Below, in pieces: positions 16,101-23,989 of a stretch of DNA of 64,000 nucleotides. The stretch's first letter is position 1, and the number at the start of each line of letters is the position of its first letter. The stretch is from Streptomyces sp. Ag109_O5-10 (lineage in GTDB: Bacteria; Actinomycetota; Actinomycetes; Streptomycetales; Streptomycetaceae): positions 3,782,001-3,846,000 of the forward strand of contig NZ_FNTQ01000001.1 in NCBI RefSeq assembly GCF_900105755.1. Reading direction: 5' to 3'. The translations under genes were made by a program, and so were the position numbers. A model generated the notes under the pieces. The model saw nothing but the letters and a program-made list of their open reading frames with translations, made no database searches and was not told the DNA's origin.

Positions 16101-17762
16101 CAGAGTCGCGTCGTCCGAGCCGGTCGCTTCCGCCAGCCGCAGCGATGCGATACGCCCGGCCTCCGTCTCGATCGCGACGCGGTACCCCCCGCTGTGGTGC
16201 AGAGCCACCGGCTCCCCGGCGGCCGAGTACTCGATGTCGAGGCGATGTCCGTTGCGGTCGCTCCGGCTGCGCAAGGAAAACACCGTGCTGCCGTCGGCCC
16301 CCGGCGCACCGTCCGGCTGGAACACGCGGTTGACCCCGGTCTCCGGATCCATGATGGTCATCGGCCCGCCGGGATGTCCGTCCCACTCCAACGGCCAGCG
16401 AGGGCCTTCCAGCGGATACACGGGGTCACCAGGCGTCGGACGGGGGTAGGCGAGCAGCATTCCGTCGTCCGAGGCGAAGGCGATCCCCTGGTCGTCCATC
16501 TCCAGTCGTTCGTCGAGCGTTGATGCCCAGGACGGACCGAACCACCTGCCGTAGTTGTAAGTGGACAGATGAGTCCGTTTGACTTCGAGCGGCAGGATGC
16601 CCGGCAAGGTCACATCTGAAGCGACCATGAGCATCTCGCCCGACACCAGGTCGATCGGATCGCCGCCCGGGCAGCGCCCTGCGAGAGCCTTGCCTCTGGC
16701 GACCAGATCCGTCATCCCGGAGCGCAGACTGGTCAGGCCACGGGTCCCGAGCCCCCGCACGGCCTCGGCCATGCCCTTGAGCCCCAGCTTGCCAAGTCCC
16801 CGCATGCCCTTGGCGAGTTTGCCAAGGCTGGTGATGCCCTTGCCGCCGGGTATGCAGTCCAGCGCGGCGAACGCGACGTCCCATAGGGACGCTTGGCCTT
16901 TGGAGTATTTGTAGAGCGTGTCCGCGAGCACCACGAGCGCGGCCACCAGCACGATCGCGCCGAGGATCGGCCCGCCGATGATCATCGCGATGATCCCGAC
17001 GACCGCGACGACGACCTTGCAGACGGTGACGATGGTGTCCCAGTTGTCCTCGAACCAGTGCCCGACGTCCTGCCACCAGTGTCGGTTCGGTATGCCCGCG
17101 TCGGAGGCCTCGTCGATCTTCCGCTTCGCCTCCCCGGCCGCGTCGTCGCGCATCTTCCGCGCGTCCTCGGCCATCTTCTTCGCGGCGTCCAGGGCACTCT
17201 GGGCGGTGGTGACGTCCGACTGGGCCTGAGTATGGGCGGACTTGGCGCTCTGCACGTCCCGGGTGGCGGCCCGCACCTTGCCCTCGTCGGGCTTGTCGGC
17301 GTCGGACTTGCTGCCGGTGGGGTCGTCCTTGTACTTGTCGGCTTCCTTCGTCGCCCGCGTCACCCAGGAATCGGCTGAGGAGAGACGGGACTTGGCGGAG
17401 GACAGGTCCGACTGGGCCTCCTTCGCCTTGGTGAGGGCCTTGTCGGCCAGCGCCTGCGCCCGCTCCAGCTTCGGCCAGTAGTCGGCGAGGGCGTCGCCGC
17501 ACAGCTCGTAGGACTTCTTCAGCTTCTTCAGGTTCTTCGGAACGTCCTTGAACTGCTCCTTGAACACCTCCGCCGACTTGCCCGCCCATTGCAGGAGGGT
17601 GTCCTCGCCGGCCATGCCCTTGACCAGACGCAGCGCGTCGGAGACGTCGTCGGCGAAGGTGTGCAGCTGTGCTGCGAGGGTGCGGACGCGTTGTGGGTCG
17701 CCGGGGGTGGGGTCCTTGTCGAGGTCGAGTGGATGCCAGTCCGCCGGTCGGTACCCCGCCAT
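13107..17762 (-). CDS. RHS-repeat polymorphic toxin with WXG-like N-terminus and C-terminal REase-fold toxin
   Basis: A 1551-residue protein. Residues 1-200 are helical with a WXG-like WAGKSAEVF turn and a coiled-coil, the layout of type VII-secreted LXG/WXG effectors. Residues about 247-283 are very hydrophobic (membrane segment). A DUF6531-like segment (DPIDLVSGEMLM) follows, then many RHS/YD repeats (about 500-1230). The RHS core ends with RFLTPDPLGL and DPLGLQ near 1402. The last about 149 residues are the toxin module, with D1451/D1457, E1462 and K1464 (GFIVEAKW), a PD-(D/E)xK restriction-endonuclease-type site (Tox-REase class). It is therefore likely a secreted DNase acting in competitor cells. 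The immunity gene follows after 3 bases. Confidence 0.88.
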   Translation of the reverse strand: MAGYRPADWHPLDLDKDPTPGDPQRVRTLAAQLHTFADDVSDALRLVKGMAGEDTLLQWAGKSAEVFKEQFKDVPKNLKKLKKSYELCGDALADYWPKLERAQALADKALTKAKEAQSDLSSAKSRLSSADSWVTRATKEADKYKDDPTGSKSDADKPDEGKVRAATRDVQSAKSAHTQAQSDVTTAQSALDAAKKMAEDARKMRDDAAGEAKRKIDEASDAGIPNRHWWQDVGHWFEDNWDTIVTVCKVVVAVVGIIAMIIGGPILGAIVLVAALVVLADTLYKYSKGQASLWDVAFAALDCIPGGKGITSLGKLAKGMRGLGKLGLKGMAEAVRGLGTRGLTSLRSGMTDLVARGKALAGRCPGGDPIDLVSGEMLMVASDVTLPGILPLEVKRTHLSTYNYGRWFGPSWASTLDERLEMDDQGIAFASDDGMLLAYPRPTPGDPVYPLEGPRWPLEWDGHPGGPMTIMDPETGVNRVFQPDGAPGADGSTVFSLRSRSDRNGHRLDIEYSAAGEPVALHHSGGYRVAIETEAGRIASLRLAEATGSDDATLVRYAYRDGDLVHVYNSSGLPFRYAYDDRGRITRWEDRCGSWYEFEYDEEDRCVRGTGADGFLDCRLTYDRDARRTVYSDSAGQATVHEYNERLQRTAVIDALGNVTRYEWDRRDRLVGYTDALGNRTRYAYDAAGNLVGITSADGTTARAEFNEQRLPVLTEAADGSCWSYAYDDRGNRTSVTTPLGETTRFTYDGKGALTGITDPAGAVTRVETDARGLPVKSVDPLGGTVQHTRDAFGRVSEIRDALGNVTRLTWNVEGKPLSRTTPDGAREAWDWDAEGRLVRHTDPTGSVTRFGYTHFDLPAWRSDADGRQRHFRYDTELRLVGVTNEQGLAWEYRFGVTGLLESETDFNGRTLTYSYDAAGRLARRTNGAGQVTSYERDAVGRVVVKTTAESLTTFSYTPSGQVYRARCGDVVVEAERDPLGRVLSETTNGRTISHAYDRLGRRTVRRTPSGAESRWEYSKRSLPSRLSSAGREIVFRHDEDGKEVVRDFGDSLRMERHWDECRRMTSHVLRAPDGHGLGDESRVVSRRDYVYGTGDRLTETRDLHGGRQQFRHDERGRVVAVDGDSWHERYAYDAAGNPTSSSSSLTGRADGEQSRHTYAGNQVRRAGRRSYSYDGQGRVTRLVQRTLSGGRRAWSFSWDADDRLTGMTGPDGRRWSYDYDPFGRRTEKRCHAEDGQVIERTAFTWDGQRLAEQSRWSDAGEHTVTWEYEPGTHRPMAQAERTRSRELPQEEVDERFFAIVTDVVGTPVELIGLDGAVRWRGRSGLWGDEDAPDTAAAGGLSCPLRFPGQYADEESGLHYNFHRYYDPHSVRFLTPDPLGLQAGPDHYAYVSNPHLWVDPLGLQRCPTFVGIQWMTDKMLQRVSFRYQRFVTHTDYEQVWRLGDGREVHVDGGPTADGFIVEAKWTGGDHPGEWAASQYNPAHRHYDEDRITSQAEKLLALNEGLGGKGVRYATSYPEGAEHLRDLFSSKFPDEFADGRLNVFHVPGNGMD

Positions 17763-17878
17763 GATCCCGCAACCCCCGTCGCGTACGCCTCATCAACAAA
17801 CCTGTGCACACGCGAACTTACAAGGAACGGCCGTTCGAGGTGAAGACCGACGGTCGAGTCGGCCGTGCCGGCAGGGGC

Positions 17879-18346
17879 TCAGCGTCGGCGTCCGCGCAAG
17901 GTCCGCCGGCCGTCCTGGACGGCGTCCACGGAGCGGAGCCACCAGTGCTCCAGCGTGCCGCGCACGGTCACGTACACCCACCGGCGCTTGAACCACGGCG
18001 GCAGGTCCCGGAACGGCACGAAGGCGAGCGTGTCGCCGATCGCGTCCCCGGCCGGACCGCCCGGCCCCTCGGCGCGCAGCGCGGCGAACAGCTCGGGAGT
18101 CAGCCGGCGGTTGAGGCGGGCCGCGGTGCCCGCCGCGGTGCAGGCGTAACCCCGCTCCTCCTGGTCCGGGAGTCTCATCGCCCTCACGATCCGGGGGGAC
18201 GCCTCCCCCAACGGACAGTTGAGAGCCAGCCCGATCACCGCCGTACCGAGGTGATCCTCGCCGCGCTCGAACGCGGCGTCCCACTCCGCAGGGTCGGCGA
18301 GCCCCAGCAGACCCTCGCCGGTCCGCCACCGCGCCTCCCACCGCAA
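17879..18346 (-). CDS. Hypothetical protein upstream of the RHS toxin
   Basis: A 155-residue protein with no recognised domain. It is rich in Arg and Trp (LPPWFKRRWVYVTVRGTLEHW) and ends RRTLRGRRR. The start is a TTG at 18346 just after the stop of the gene at 18351; no better in-frame start is evident. It is co-directional with the RHS gene and separated from it by about 116 bases, so it is probably in the same operon. A role as accessory or chaperone for the secreted toxin is possible but unsupported by sequence. Confidence 0.6.
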   Translation of the reverse strand: MRWEARWRTGEGLLGLADPAEWDAAFERGEDHLGTAVIGLALNCPLGEASPRIVRAMRLPDQEERGYACTAAGTAARLNRRLTPELFAALRAEGPGGPAGDAIGDTLAFVPFRDLPPWFKRRWVYVTVRGTLEHWWLRSVDAVQDGRRTLRGRRR

Positions 18347-18350
18347 AGGG

Positions 18351-19010
18351 TCAGTCCGCGAACCGGAACGTCGACGTGATCGCGTCGAAGATGTCGAAGA
18401 AGGAGTCGGCGAGGTCGAGGACCTGGCTGCTGCCGGCCACCAGGGCGACCTTGCCCTCCTGGCCGGGGACCGGGATGAAGGTCTGCATCAGGATGGCGCG
18501 GATCGTGCGACCCAGGCTGTCCTCGGGGATCGGGATGTCCTCGATGCCGTAGGTGCGGGCGGCGGGGCCGACGCCGGGGATGTCGACGGTCGTCACCTTG
18601 CGCCAGGAGTCGCCCTCCCTATGGGCCTCCTTGGGGGCGAGCTGGGCGGCGATGGCGGCCGGGTCGTTGGAGAGCGGCGCGCCCTCGCGGGTACGGCCGC
18701 CGACCAGCGACACCGTGACCGAGCCCGTGATCGGCGTGTCCCCGCCGAAGCTCTCCGCCATGCAGCCGCAGTACATCGCGCCCGACTTCCACGCGTCGGC
18801 CGCGGACTTGCGCAGGAAGCCGACGTACGTGTCCCGGTACTGCGCCAGCTCCGGGTGCTGGGCGATGCGCTCGTTCACCATCCGCCGGATCGAGTCGTCC
18901 CGCGACTCCGGCCGCACGTCGAACTCCCACCACGACTCCGGCACCTTGATCCGGAAACCGCCGCGCTCGATCGTCAGCGTCTCCATGTAGCGGGCCATGC
19001 TGTACGCCAC
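18351..19010 (-). CDS. Hypothetical protein of the type VII-like toxin cluster
   Basis: A 219-residue protein if read from the first ATG (MAYSMARYMETLTIERGGF); the ATG at 18983 (METLTIERG) is an alternative because the conserved-looking part starts there. It has no signal peptide or long membrane helix and no family I can name. It heads the minus-strand run 18351, 17879, RHS toxin and immunity gene. It is divergent from the WXG100-like gene at 19078, with which it shares a short intergenic region. Confidence 0.65.
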   Translation of the reverse strand: MAYSMARYMETLTIERGGFRIKVPESWWEFDVRPESRDDSIRRMVNERIAQHPELAQYRDTYVGFLRKSAADAWKSGAMYCGCMAESFGGDTPITGSVTVSLVGGRTREGAPLSNDPAAIAAQLAPKEAHREGDSWRKVTTVDIPGVGPAARTYGIEDIPIPEDSLGRTIRAILMQTFIPVPGQEGKVALVAGSSQVLDLADSFFDIFDAITSTFRFAD

Positions 19011-19077
19011 CCCTCCCCCGATGATCTGATATACGGTGCGGCCCAGACTACGAGACGCGCGAACGGGGGACGGTCAC

Positions 19078-19425
19078 GTGGGCAACGGCAAGAGCGATCT
19101 CGCCATACCGCTGAGCGAGCTTGAGGACTACGGCCGCAAGCTGCGCTCCATCAAGGAACGCCTCAACCACACCAAGAAGATGTTCGAGTCCTACCGGGAC
19201 GACGTCGGCAGCGGCACGGTCTACGACGCCCTCGACGACTTCGAGTCCAACTGGCACGACGGCCGCGAGGACATCACCAAGCAGATCGACTCCCTCGCCG
19301 ACATGTCCGACACCGTGGTCCGCGAATTCAAGAAACTGGACGACGACCTCGCGAAGAAGGCGAAGGACGCGGTGCGACCGGAGGGCCAGCAGCAACAGGG
19401 TGGTGGCGGGAACAAGGCGGAGTAG
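19078..19425 (+). CDS. WXG100-like small protein
   Basis: A 115-residue mostly helical protein. Two helices flank a W-H-D-G turn (FESNWHDGREDI), the hallmark layout of ESX/WXG100 proteins, and a Gln/Gly-rich tail (EGQQQQGGGGNKAE) follows. The GTG at 19078 is chosen because it is preceded by GGGGGA; the longer reading from 19036 runs through the promoter region. Divergence from the RHS operon suggests it is secreted with, or helps the export of, the RHS toxin by a type VII system. No secretion ATPase gene is in this window. Confidence 0.7.
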   Translation: MGNGKSDLAIPLSELEDYGRKLRSIKERLNHTKKMFESYRDDVGSGTVYDALDDFESNWHDGREDITKQIDSLADMSDTVVREFKKLDDDLAKKAKDAVRPEGQQQQGGGGNKAE

Positions 19426-19490
19426 AGGGCCCTGGGCCCTCCCTCACGTCGGTCGCGGTGACTCCGGCGGCGGAGGTCCGTTTCGACGCC

Positions 19491-20642
19491 TCACGGGTGA
19501 GCTGACCTGCCGACGTCGTCCACCTCCACATTCCAGGCCTTCGGCAGGTCGCTGCCGCAGAAGACGCGGACGAAGTCGCCCTCCCGGACGATGTTGTGCT
19601 CCGCGCAGGCCGGGCAGCGGCGGAACACCACCTCGTGGGTGAAGGCGGCGGGGCGGCGGAGCGGGATGCCGTCGAGGGCCCGGGCCACCGCCGGCCAGGA
19701 CGTGACGTCGGGGCAGTAGCCCGTCGACTGGTTGCCGACCTCGCTCGCCGCCCACTGACCCGCCTCGCGCACGAAGGTGATCTCCCCGGCGCCGAGTACG
19801 GCCGCTCCGCCCGCGCAGGCCACGTGTTCGCTGCGGCGGGGCGCGAGACATAGCAGCCCGTCGGCGCCGACGACGTACGTGAACGGCTCGGCCAGCTCCG
19901 CCGGTGACTGCCGTGCGGCCCACGACTCGAAGTCGGCCACGGAGGCGATCCGGGTGCCGGGTCCGCCCCCGGATCGCCGTGCCATGACGGCGAGTTCGGC
20001 GGGGCCGACGTAGCGGTAGCCGCGCTCCGGCGGGCCGCCGCCGAGCAGTTCCTCCAGCGTCCCGTCGTACGACCGGAGCCCCGCCTTGACGTGCTCCGCA
20101 GTGGACGAGTCCGGGCGGAGCACCGACGGCGGATGGGCGACTCGCCACATGCGGTGGACGTGGTGCGGGGTGACGTTCCCGGCCGGGTCCGCCAGGGCGC
20201 CGGCGGCGGTGAGGATCTCGATGACCTGAGGCGCACCGGCAGTGGCGTCCGTGCCCGCGTCGAGGGCCGTCCGCACCAACATGTCCAGGAACTCGGTCAG
20301 TTGGAGGTCAGCAGCCATGCGGCACGTGCGGCGTACGACCGGCGGCGACGGGTCGTGCAGGCTCTCGACCCCCGTCACTCCGGCCGACCAGAGGACGAGG
20401 AGCCGCGCGGACAGGTCGTAGTCGTGGAAGTAGGCCATCTCGTCGGCGATCGCCGTCGCCTCGTCGCGGTCGAAGCCGCAGAGCGCGCAGACCGCGGCGA
20501 AGAGACGGTCCCACTGCTGCCGTCTGCCCGCCAGGAACGCGCCGACCGAGACATCCGCGAACGACCAGGTGCCGGTGGCGTTCAGCGCGCCCACGGCGAC
20601 GACCGCCCCCAGCGGCGCGAACAACTCGCGGGCGTACCTCAC
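19491..20642 (-). CDS. Hypothetical protein of an XRE-DUF397 operon
   Basis: A 383-residue soluble protein beginning MRYARELFAPLGAVVAVGAL. The last 60 residues hold RRCPACAEHN and VFCGSD, a Cys arrangement that could bind a metal. I do not recognise the family. The GTG start overlaps the stop of the DUF397 gene by 4 bases (GTGA), so it is translationally coupled to it and forms the third gene of the XRE-DUF397 operon. This placement suggests it is the output or partner of that regulatory pair. Confidence 0.7.
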   Translation of the reverse strand: MRYARELFAPLGAVVAVGALNATGTWSFADVSVGAFLAGRRQQWDRLFAAVCALCGFDRDEATAIADEMAYFHDYDLSARLLVLWSAGVTGVESLHDPSPPVVRRTCRMAADLQLTEFLDMLVRTALDAGTDATAGAPQVIEILTAAGALADPAGNVTPHHVHRMWRVAHPPSVLRPDSSTAEHVKAGLRSYDGTLEELLGGGPPERGYRYVGPAELAVMARRSGGGPGTRIASVADFESWAARQSPAELAEPFTYVVGADGLLCLAPRRSEHVACAGGAAVLGAGEITFVREAGQWAASEVGNQSTGYCPDVTSWPAVARALDGIPLRRPAAFTHEVVFRRCPACAEHNIVREGDFVRVFCGSDLPKAWNVEVDDVGRSAHP

Positions 20643-20866
20643 TCGCCGGCGGCGGCCGCGTGGGAGAGGAAGGCCGTCCAGGTGACGGGCGGGAAGGTGA
20701 GGTGGGGGCCGCGGGAGGGGGTCGCGGTGTTCTTGGAGTCGCGGATGTGGACGGTGGCGGGGCTGACGGCGACTTCGACGCAGGAGTCGCCTTCACTGCT
20801 GCTGCTGTAGCTGCTCTTGAACCACGTCAGACCGGAGGCGTCCTCGGCCGTGGTCTTGCGGATCAT
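20639..20866 (-). CDS. DUF397 domain-containing protein
   Basis: A 75-residue protein. The motif LTWFKSSYSSSSEGDSCVEV followed by VHIRDSKN and FPPVTWTAFL is the DUF397 signature. DUF397 proteins are widespread in Streptomyces and are nearly always encoded next to an XRE/DUF5753 regulator, some acting as its antagonist. Here the start overlaps the stop of the XRE gene by 4 bases (ATGA) and its own stop overlaps the next gene, so all three are coupled. Confidence 0.93.
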   Translation of the reverse strand: MIRKTTAEDASGLTWFKSSYSSSSEGDSCVEVAVSPATVHIRDSKNTATPSRGPHLTFPPVTWTAFLSHAAAAGE

Positions 20867-21738
20867 GTCTCCCCCAGCAGTTGTTCGATGAAGGCCGTCG
20901 ACTCACGCGGCGTGAGCGCCTGCGCCCGGATGATGCCGTACCGCAGTTCAAGGATACGGAGTTGCTTCGCATCGGACACCGGTCGGCCGTTGGCCACTGC
21001 TACCGAACGCCCCACCGCCGAGCCGTCCTCGGACTTCAGCACCTCGATTCCGCCGGCCAGTCCCGCGTGCTCCTCACGATCCATCGGCATCACCTGAAGT
21101 TCGACGTTCCGCAACTGCGCCACTTCCAGCAGGTGTTCCAGCTGCTGACGGAGCACCGTCCGCCCGCCGAGCGGACGCCGGAGCGTCCACTCCTCCAGAA
21201 CGAAGCTGAGTTCGGGCGCCGGGTCCCGCTCGAAGACGGCCTTGCGGGCCACGCGCGCGGCGATGAACCGCTCCACCTCGTCCCCGGTGTACGCCGGGCG
21301 ACGCATCAGGAGCAGCCCGCGCGCGTATTCGGGTGTCTGGAGCAACCCGTGGATGTTGAGCGGGTCGTAGAGCTGGAGCTCGACCGCCCTGGCCTCCAGC
21401 TGCGCCAGGTCACGCACCTTCTTGGGGTACCGGACCCGCCGTACGTCCTCCTTCATCGCCGAGAGCAGCCCCTCCGCCCCCAGCACCTCGTCCGCCCTGT
21501 CCAGATACTCCGGCCGGGGAATCCGCTTTCCACCCTCGATCTTGTAGACCATGTCCTCGCCGTACCCGACCGCCACCCCGAACTCGGCGGCCCGCATCCC
21601 CACCGCCTCCCGCCGCAGCTTCAGCTGCCGCCCGACGGTCGCGATGACCGCGACGCCCCAGTCGTCATCGGGATCCACCTCCCAACCCGGCTCGTCCGCC
21701 TCGTGCTTGAGCCGCACCACCGCACCGTCCACACTCAT
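20863..21738 (-). CDS. XRE-family transcriptional regulator with DUF5753
   Basis: A 291-residue regulator. The N-terminal HTH is VGRQLKLRREAVGMRAAEFG followed by VGYGEDMVYKIEGGKRIPRP. The remaining about 180 residues are the DUF5753 ligand or partner domain (IHGLLQTPEYARGLLLMRRP, FVLEEWTLRRPLGG, LQVMPMDREEHAGL). The ATG at 21738 is chosen over an upstream reading to 21858, because the protein then starts in the usual place before the HTH. It is coupled to the DUF397 gene and divergent from the ATPase gene at 21895, as in the bald/Abi-type regulatory trios of Streptomyces. Confidence 0.92.
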   Translation of the reverse strand: MSVDGAVVRLKHEADEPGWEVDPDDDWGVAVIATVGRQLKLRREAVGMRAAEFGVAVGYGEDMVYKIEGGKRIPRPEYLDRADEVLGAEGLLSAMKEDVRRVRYPKKVRDLAQLEARAVELQLYDPLNIHGLLQTPEYARGLLLMRRPAYTGDEVERFIAARVARKAVFERDPAPELSFVLEEWTLRRPLGGRTVLRQQLEHLLEVAQLRNVELQVMPMDREEHAGLAGGIEVLKSEDGSAVGRSVAVANGRPVSDAKQLRILELRYGIIRAQALTPRESTAFIEQLLGET

Positions 21739-21894
21739 GCCGCATCCCTCCGTCGTACGACCGTGCCTCGACGACGCCCTACCCGTACGCCCGTGTCCGA
21801 CAGCCCGGACAGCACCGGACAAGCAGCGGACAGTGACCGTACGCAACGGCTCCGTCACTGTTCACGGTAGGCATGGGCGGCCACGCTGAGTGAC

Positions 21895-22329
21895 GTGAAT
21901 CAGGAAATCTCCACCCCCCTCGCCTGCCCGATCCGCAACTACAGCGTGTTGCTGTCGCCCACGCGCAGAGGAGCCCGGCTGGCGCGGCTGCTGGCGACCG
22001 AGCAACTGCGGTCGTGGGGACTGCCGTCGGAGGACGCGGCGCACGTCGTCGCGGAACTGGCGACCAACGCGGCGACGCACGGGCGGACGGCGGGCCGGGG
22101 TTTCCGGTTGTTGATGTACGTCGTCGGGAACACGGTCCGCATCGAGGTCACGGACACCTGCGAGGAGCGCCGCCCCCGCCTGCACCTCCCCTCCGGGGAG
22201 GACGAGACCGGCCGCGGACTGGTGATCGTCGAGGCCCTCGCCGACCGCTGGGGCGTCTCCCTCGGACCCCGCCCCCGCAAGACCGTCTGGGCCGAGCTGA
22301 CCGTCACGCGGTCCGCCGCGACACGGTGA
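21895..22329 (+). CDS. ATP-binding protein, HATPase/anti-sigma-like
   Basis: A 144-residue protein of the single-domain GHKL ATPase type (RsbW/HATPase_c_2-like). It has the N-box region ELATNAATHG, then VRIEVTDTCEE and the G-box SGEDETGRGLVIVEALADRW. Such proteins in Streptomyces are stand-alone, often encoded beside XRE-DUF397 pairs, and may act as protein kinases or anti-sigma factors. It starts with GTG, divergent from the XRE gene. A truncated copy of its 3-prime end lies at 10500-10639. Confidence 0.85.
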   Translation: MNQEISTPLACPIRNYSVLLSPTRRGARLARLLATEQLRSWGLPSEDAAHVVAELATNAATHGRTAGRGFRLLMYVVGNTVRIEVTDTCEERRPRLHLPSGEDETGRGLVIVEALADRWGVSLGPRPRKTVWAELTVTRSAATR

Positions 22330-22462
22330 CGCCCGCCGCCAAGTAGTTAAAAACCCCCAGGGAAATTCCCCTCCCCAACCCCACCCGCCTCCCCGCCGCC
22401 GCCTGTCACTCTCCGGAGTGAACATGGCCAACTGGGCTGGATTCGGTGCCGGTTGCCCGGCA

Positions 22463-22574
22463 TATGCTCGCCGCGACAACACCGAGTGACGGCCGGGGCA
22501 ACACACGGTCACCCGTCACTCGCGACGCACATACGACGGCCCCCGGCCGGGAGTAGCGATCCCGATCGAGGGCC
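22463..22574 (+). promoter_or_regulatory. Conserved promoter-leader block before the HTH gene (copy 2)
   Basis: The shared block GGCATATGCTCG (TATGCT at 22463-22468) is followed by a hairpin at 22538-22574. The outer arms are GGCCC and GGGCC, and the inner GGGA pairs with TCCC. The layout is the same as in copy 1 at 10773-10847, including GAGGGCCTGACCAC just after the hairpin. Conservation between diverged paralogues argues for a functional leader. Confidence 0.55.
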
Positions 22575-22603
22575 TGACCACCTAGGAAGACTGCAACTTC
22601 CCG

Positions 22604-23476
22604 ATGGATGCAGAGCACACTAGCGCGCCCTCGCGCGCCAGGTCAGCCGTTCCCGGCTCGAACCCCTCGTACGGGGTGACCCACGTCAACGTCCGGCTCA
22701 CCACGCGGTACACGGTGGTCGACAACCGCCTCCTCCAGCACCGCGAACTCTCCCTCACCGCGATCGGCCTCGCCGGCCACATCCAGTCGCTGCCGACCGG
22801 CGCCCGCGTGGACATCAGGTCGCTGACCGCGCGCTTCCCCGAGGGCGAGGTACGGATCGCAGCGGCACTGCGCGAACTGGAAGCGCAGGGCTACCTGTCC
22901 CGGACCCGCGAGCGGCTGCCGAACGGCCGGGTGGTCTCGCGGACGGTGTCGTACAACCGGCCGACGGGGGCGGAGGAGGTACGAGAGGTTACGCCGCCAC
23001 CCGTACCGCCAGCGCCACCGGTGCCCGGCCCCGATCGGACGCATCCCCCGGCACCGGCATCGCCGCCGCGCCCGCCGAAACCACCTCTGCCGGAACCCAC
23101 GCGCGGCACCCCCGACCCGCGGCACACGGCCACCACCCTCCTCTCCCGCCTCCACCACGACGACCCCCGCCTGCTCCTCCCCGAACGCGAGGTACGACGG
23201 CTCGCCCCGGCGGTCGACGCCTGGCTGGAGCGCGGCGCCTCGCCCGAAGCCGTACGCCGCACCCTCACGTCCTGCCTCCCGGTCGGTCAGCTTCTCCACC
23301 CGGCGGGCCTCCTGGCCCACCGCCTCACGGAGCACCTGCCACCGCCACCACCGCCCGCCCCGCCGCGTCCGCTCCCCTTCCAGGACTGCGACGGCTGCGA
23401 CCGCCCGTTCCGCGCGGCGGAGCCCGGCCGCTGCCGGGACTGCCGCACCCACCAGCCGCTACCGAGAGCGGCATGA
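22604..23476 (+). CDS. Winged-helix DNA-binding protein with C-terminal zinc-finger-like motif (copy 2)
   Basis: A 290-residue protein. The HTH region (LSLTAIGLAGHIQSLP, VDIRSLTARF, RIAAALRELEAQGYLSR) is followed by a Pro-rich linker and a C-terminal CDGCDRP...CRDCRTH cysteine cluster. It is a full-length paralogue of the protein at 10877. The ATG at 22604 gives MDAEHTSAPSRARS; the internal GTG of VTHVNVRLTTRY is an alternative start. It probably forms a regulatory pair with the ATPase gene 275 bases upstream. Its stop overlaps the next reading frame by 4 bases (ATGA). Confidence 0.72.
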   Translation: MDAEHTSAPSRARSAVPGSNPSYGVTHVNVRLTTRYTVVDNRLLQHRELSLTAIGLAGHIQSLPTGARVDIRSLTARFPEGEVRIAAALRELEAQGYLSRTRERLPNGRVVSRTVSYNRPTGAEEVREVTPPPVPPAPPVPGPDRTHPPAPASPPRPPKPPLPEPTRGTPDPRHTATTLLSRLHHDDPRLLLPEREVRRLAPAVDAWLERGASPEAVRRTLTSCLPVGQLLHPAGLLAHRLTEHLPPPPPPAPPRPLPFQDCDGCDRPFRAAEPGRCRDCRTHQPLPRAA

Positions 23477-23943
23477 CCAGCCCAATCCCTACGCCGAGAG
23501 GTCCCGAGCGGAACGTCAAGCTCCACCAGGCCGGCGTCTCCAGCGAGCCCGGCCGGGCCGACATCACCGTCCGTTTCTCCGGGAACCTGCTCTCCACCGG
23601 CTCGCCCCTGGAGGGCGGCGCCGCCCCCGACGCCCAGCACAAGCGCATCCAACTGCTCACCCTGGACGAGGTGTTCGCCGACACTCCGCTGGACCTCGTC
23701 AAGATCGACGTGGAGGGCCACGAGATGTCGGTGCTCCGCGGCGCCCGCCAGGTGCCGAAGCGCGACCGGCCGACCCTGGTGATGGAGGCCCTGGTCGACG
23801 CCGCCCTCGACGACCTCATCGCCGAGTTCGACCCCCTCGGCTACGACGTCCACTGGATCGCCGAGCACGACGGCGGGCTGGTGCCCTGGAACAAGCCCCG
23901 CCCGCCACACACCCGCAACCTGCTCTTCGCGCCGCGGAACTGA
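23473..23943 (+). CDS. Truncated FkbM-family methyltransferase
   Basis: A 156-residue protein holding only the C-terminal half of an FkbM-type SAM-dependent methyltransferase. LTLDEVFADTPLDLVKIDVE then GHEMSVLRGA is the family signature after the first SAM-binding motif. The N-terminal half with motif I is missing, and the first residues (MTSPIPTPRGPERN) look like a fortuitous fusion to the end of the HTH gene, overlapping it by ATGA. It is therefore likely inactive and probably left over from the rearrangement that also brought IS110 debris directly downstream. Confidence 0.55.
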   Translation: MTSPIPTPRGPERNVKLHQAGVSSEPGRADITVRFSGNLLSTGSPLEGGAAPDAQHKRIQLLTLDEVFADTPLDLVKIDVEGHEMSVLRGARQVPKRDRPTLVMEALVDAALDDLIAEFDPLGYDVHWIAEHDGGLVPWNKPRPPHTRNLLFAPRN

Positions 23944-23989
23944 GACCCGCCGAACTGAACTCCGCGGCACTGAGCCCTGCCTCCGGCCG

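Noticed and set aside
14379..16523. A 714-codon plus-strand gene inside the RHS locus
   Set aside because: Shadow of the RHS toxin on the other strand; RHS repeats on the minus strand explain the coding signal.
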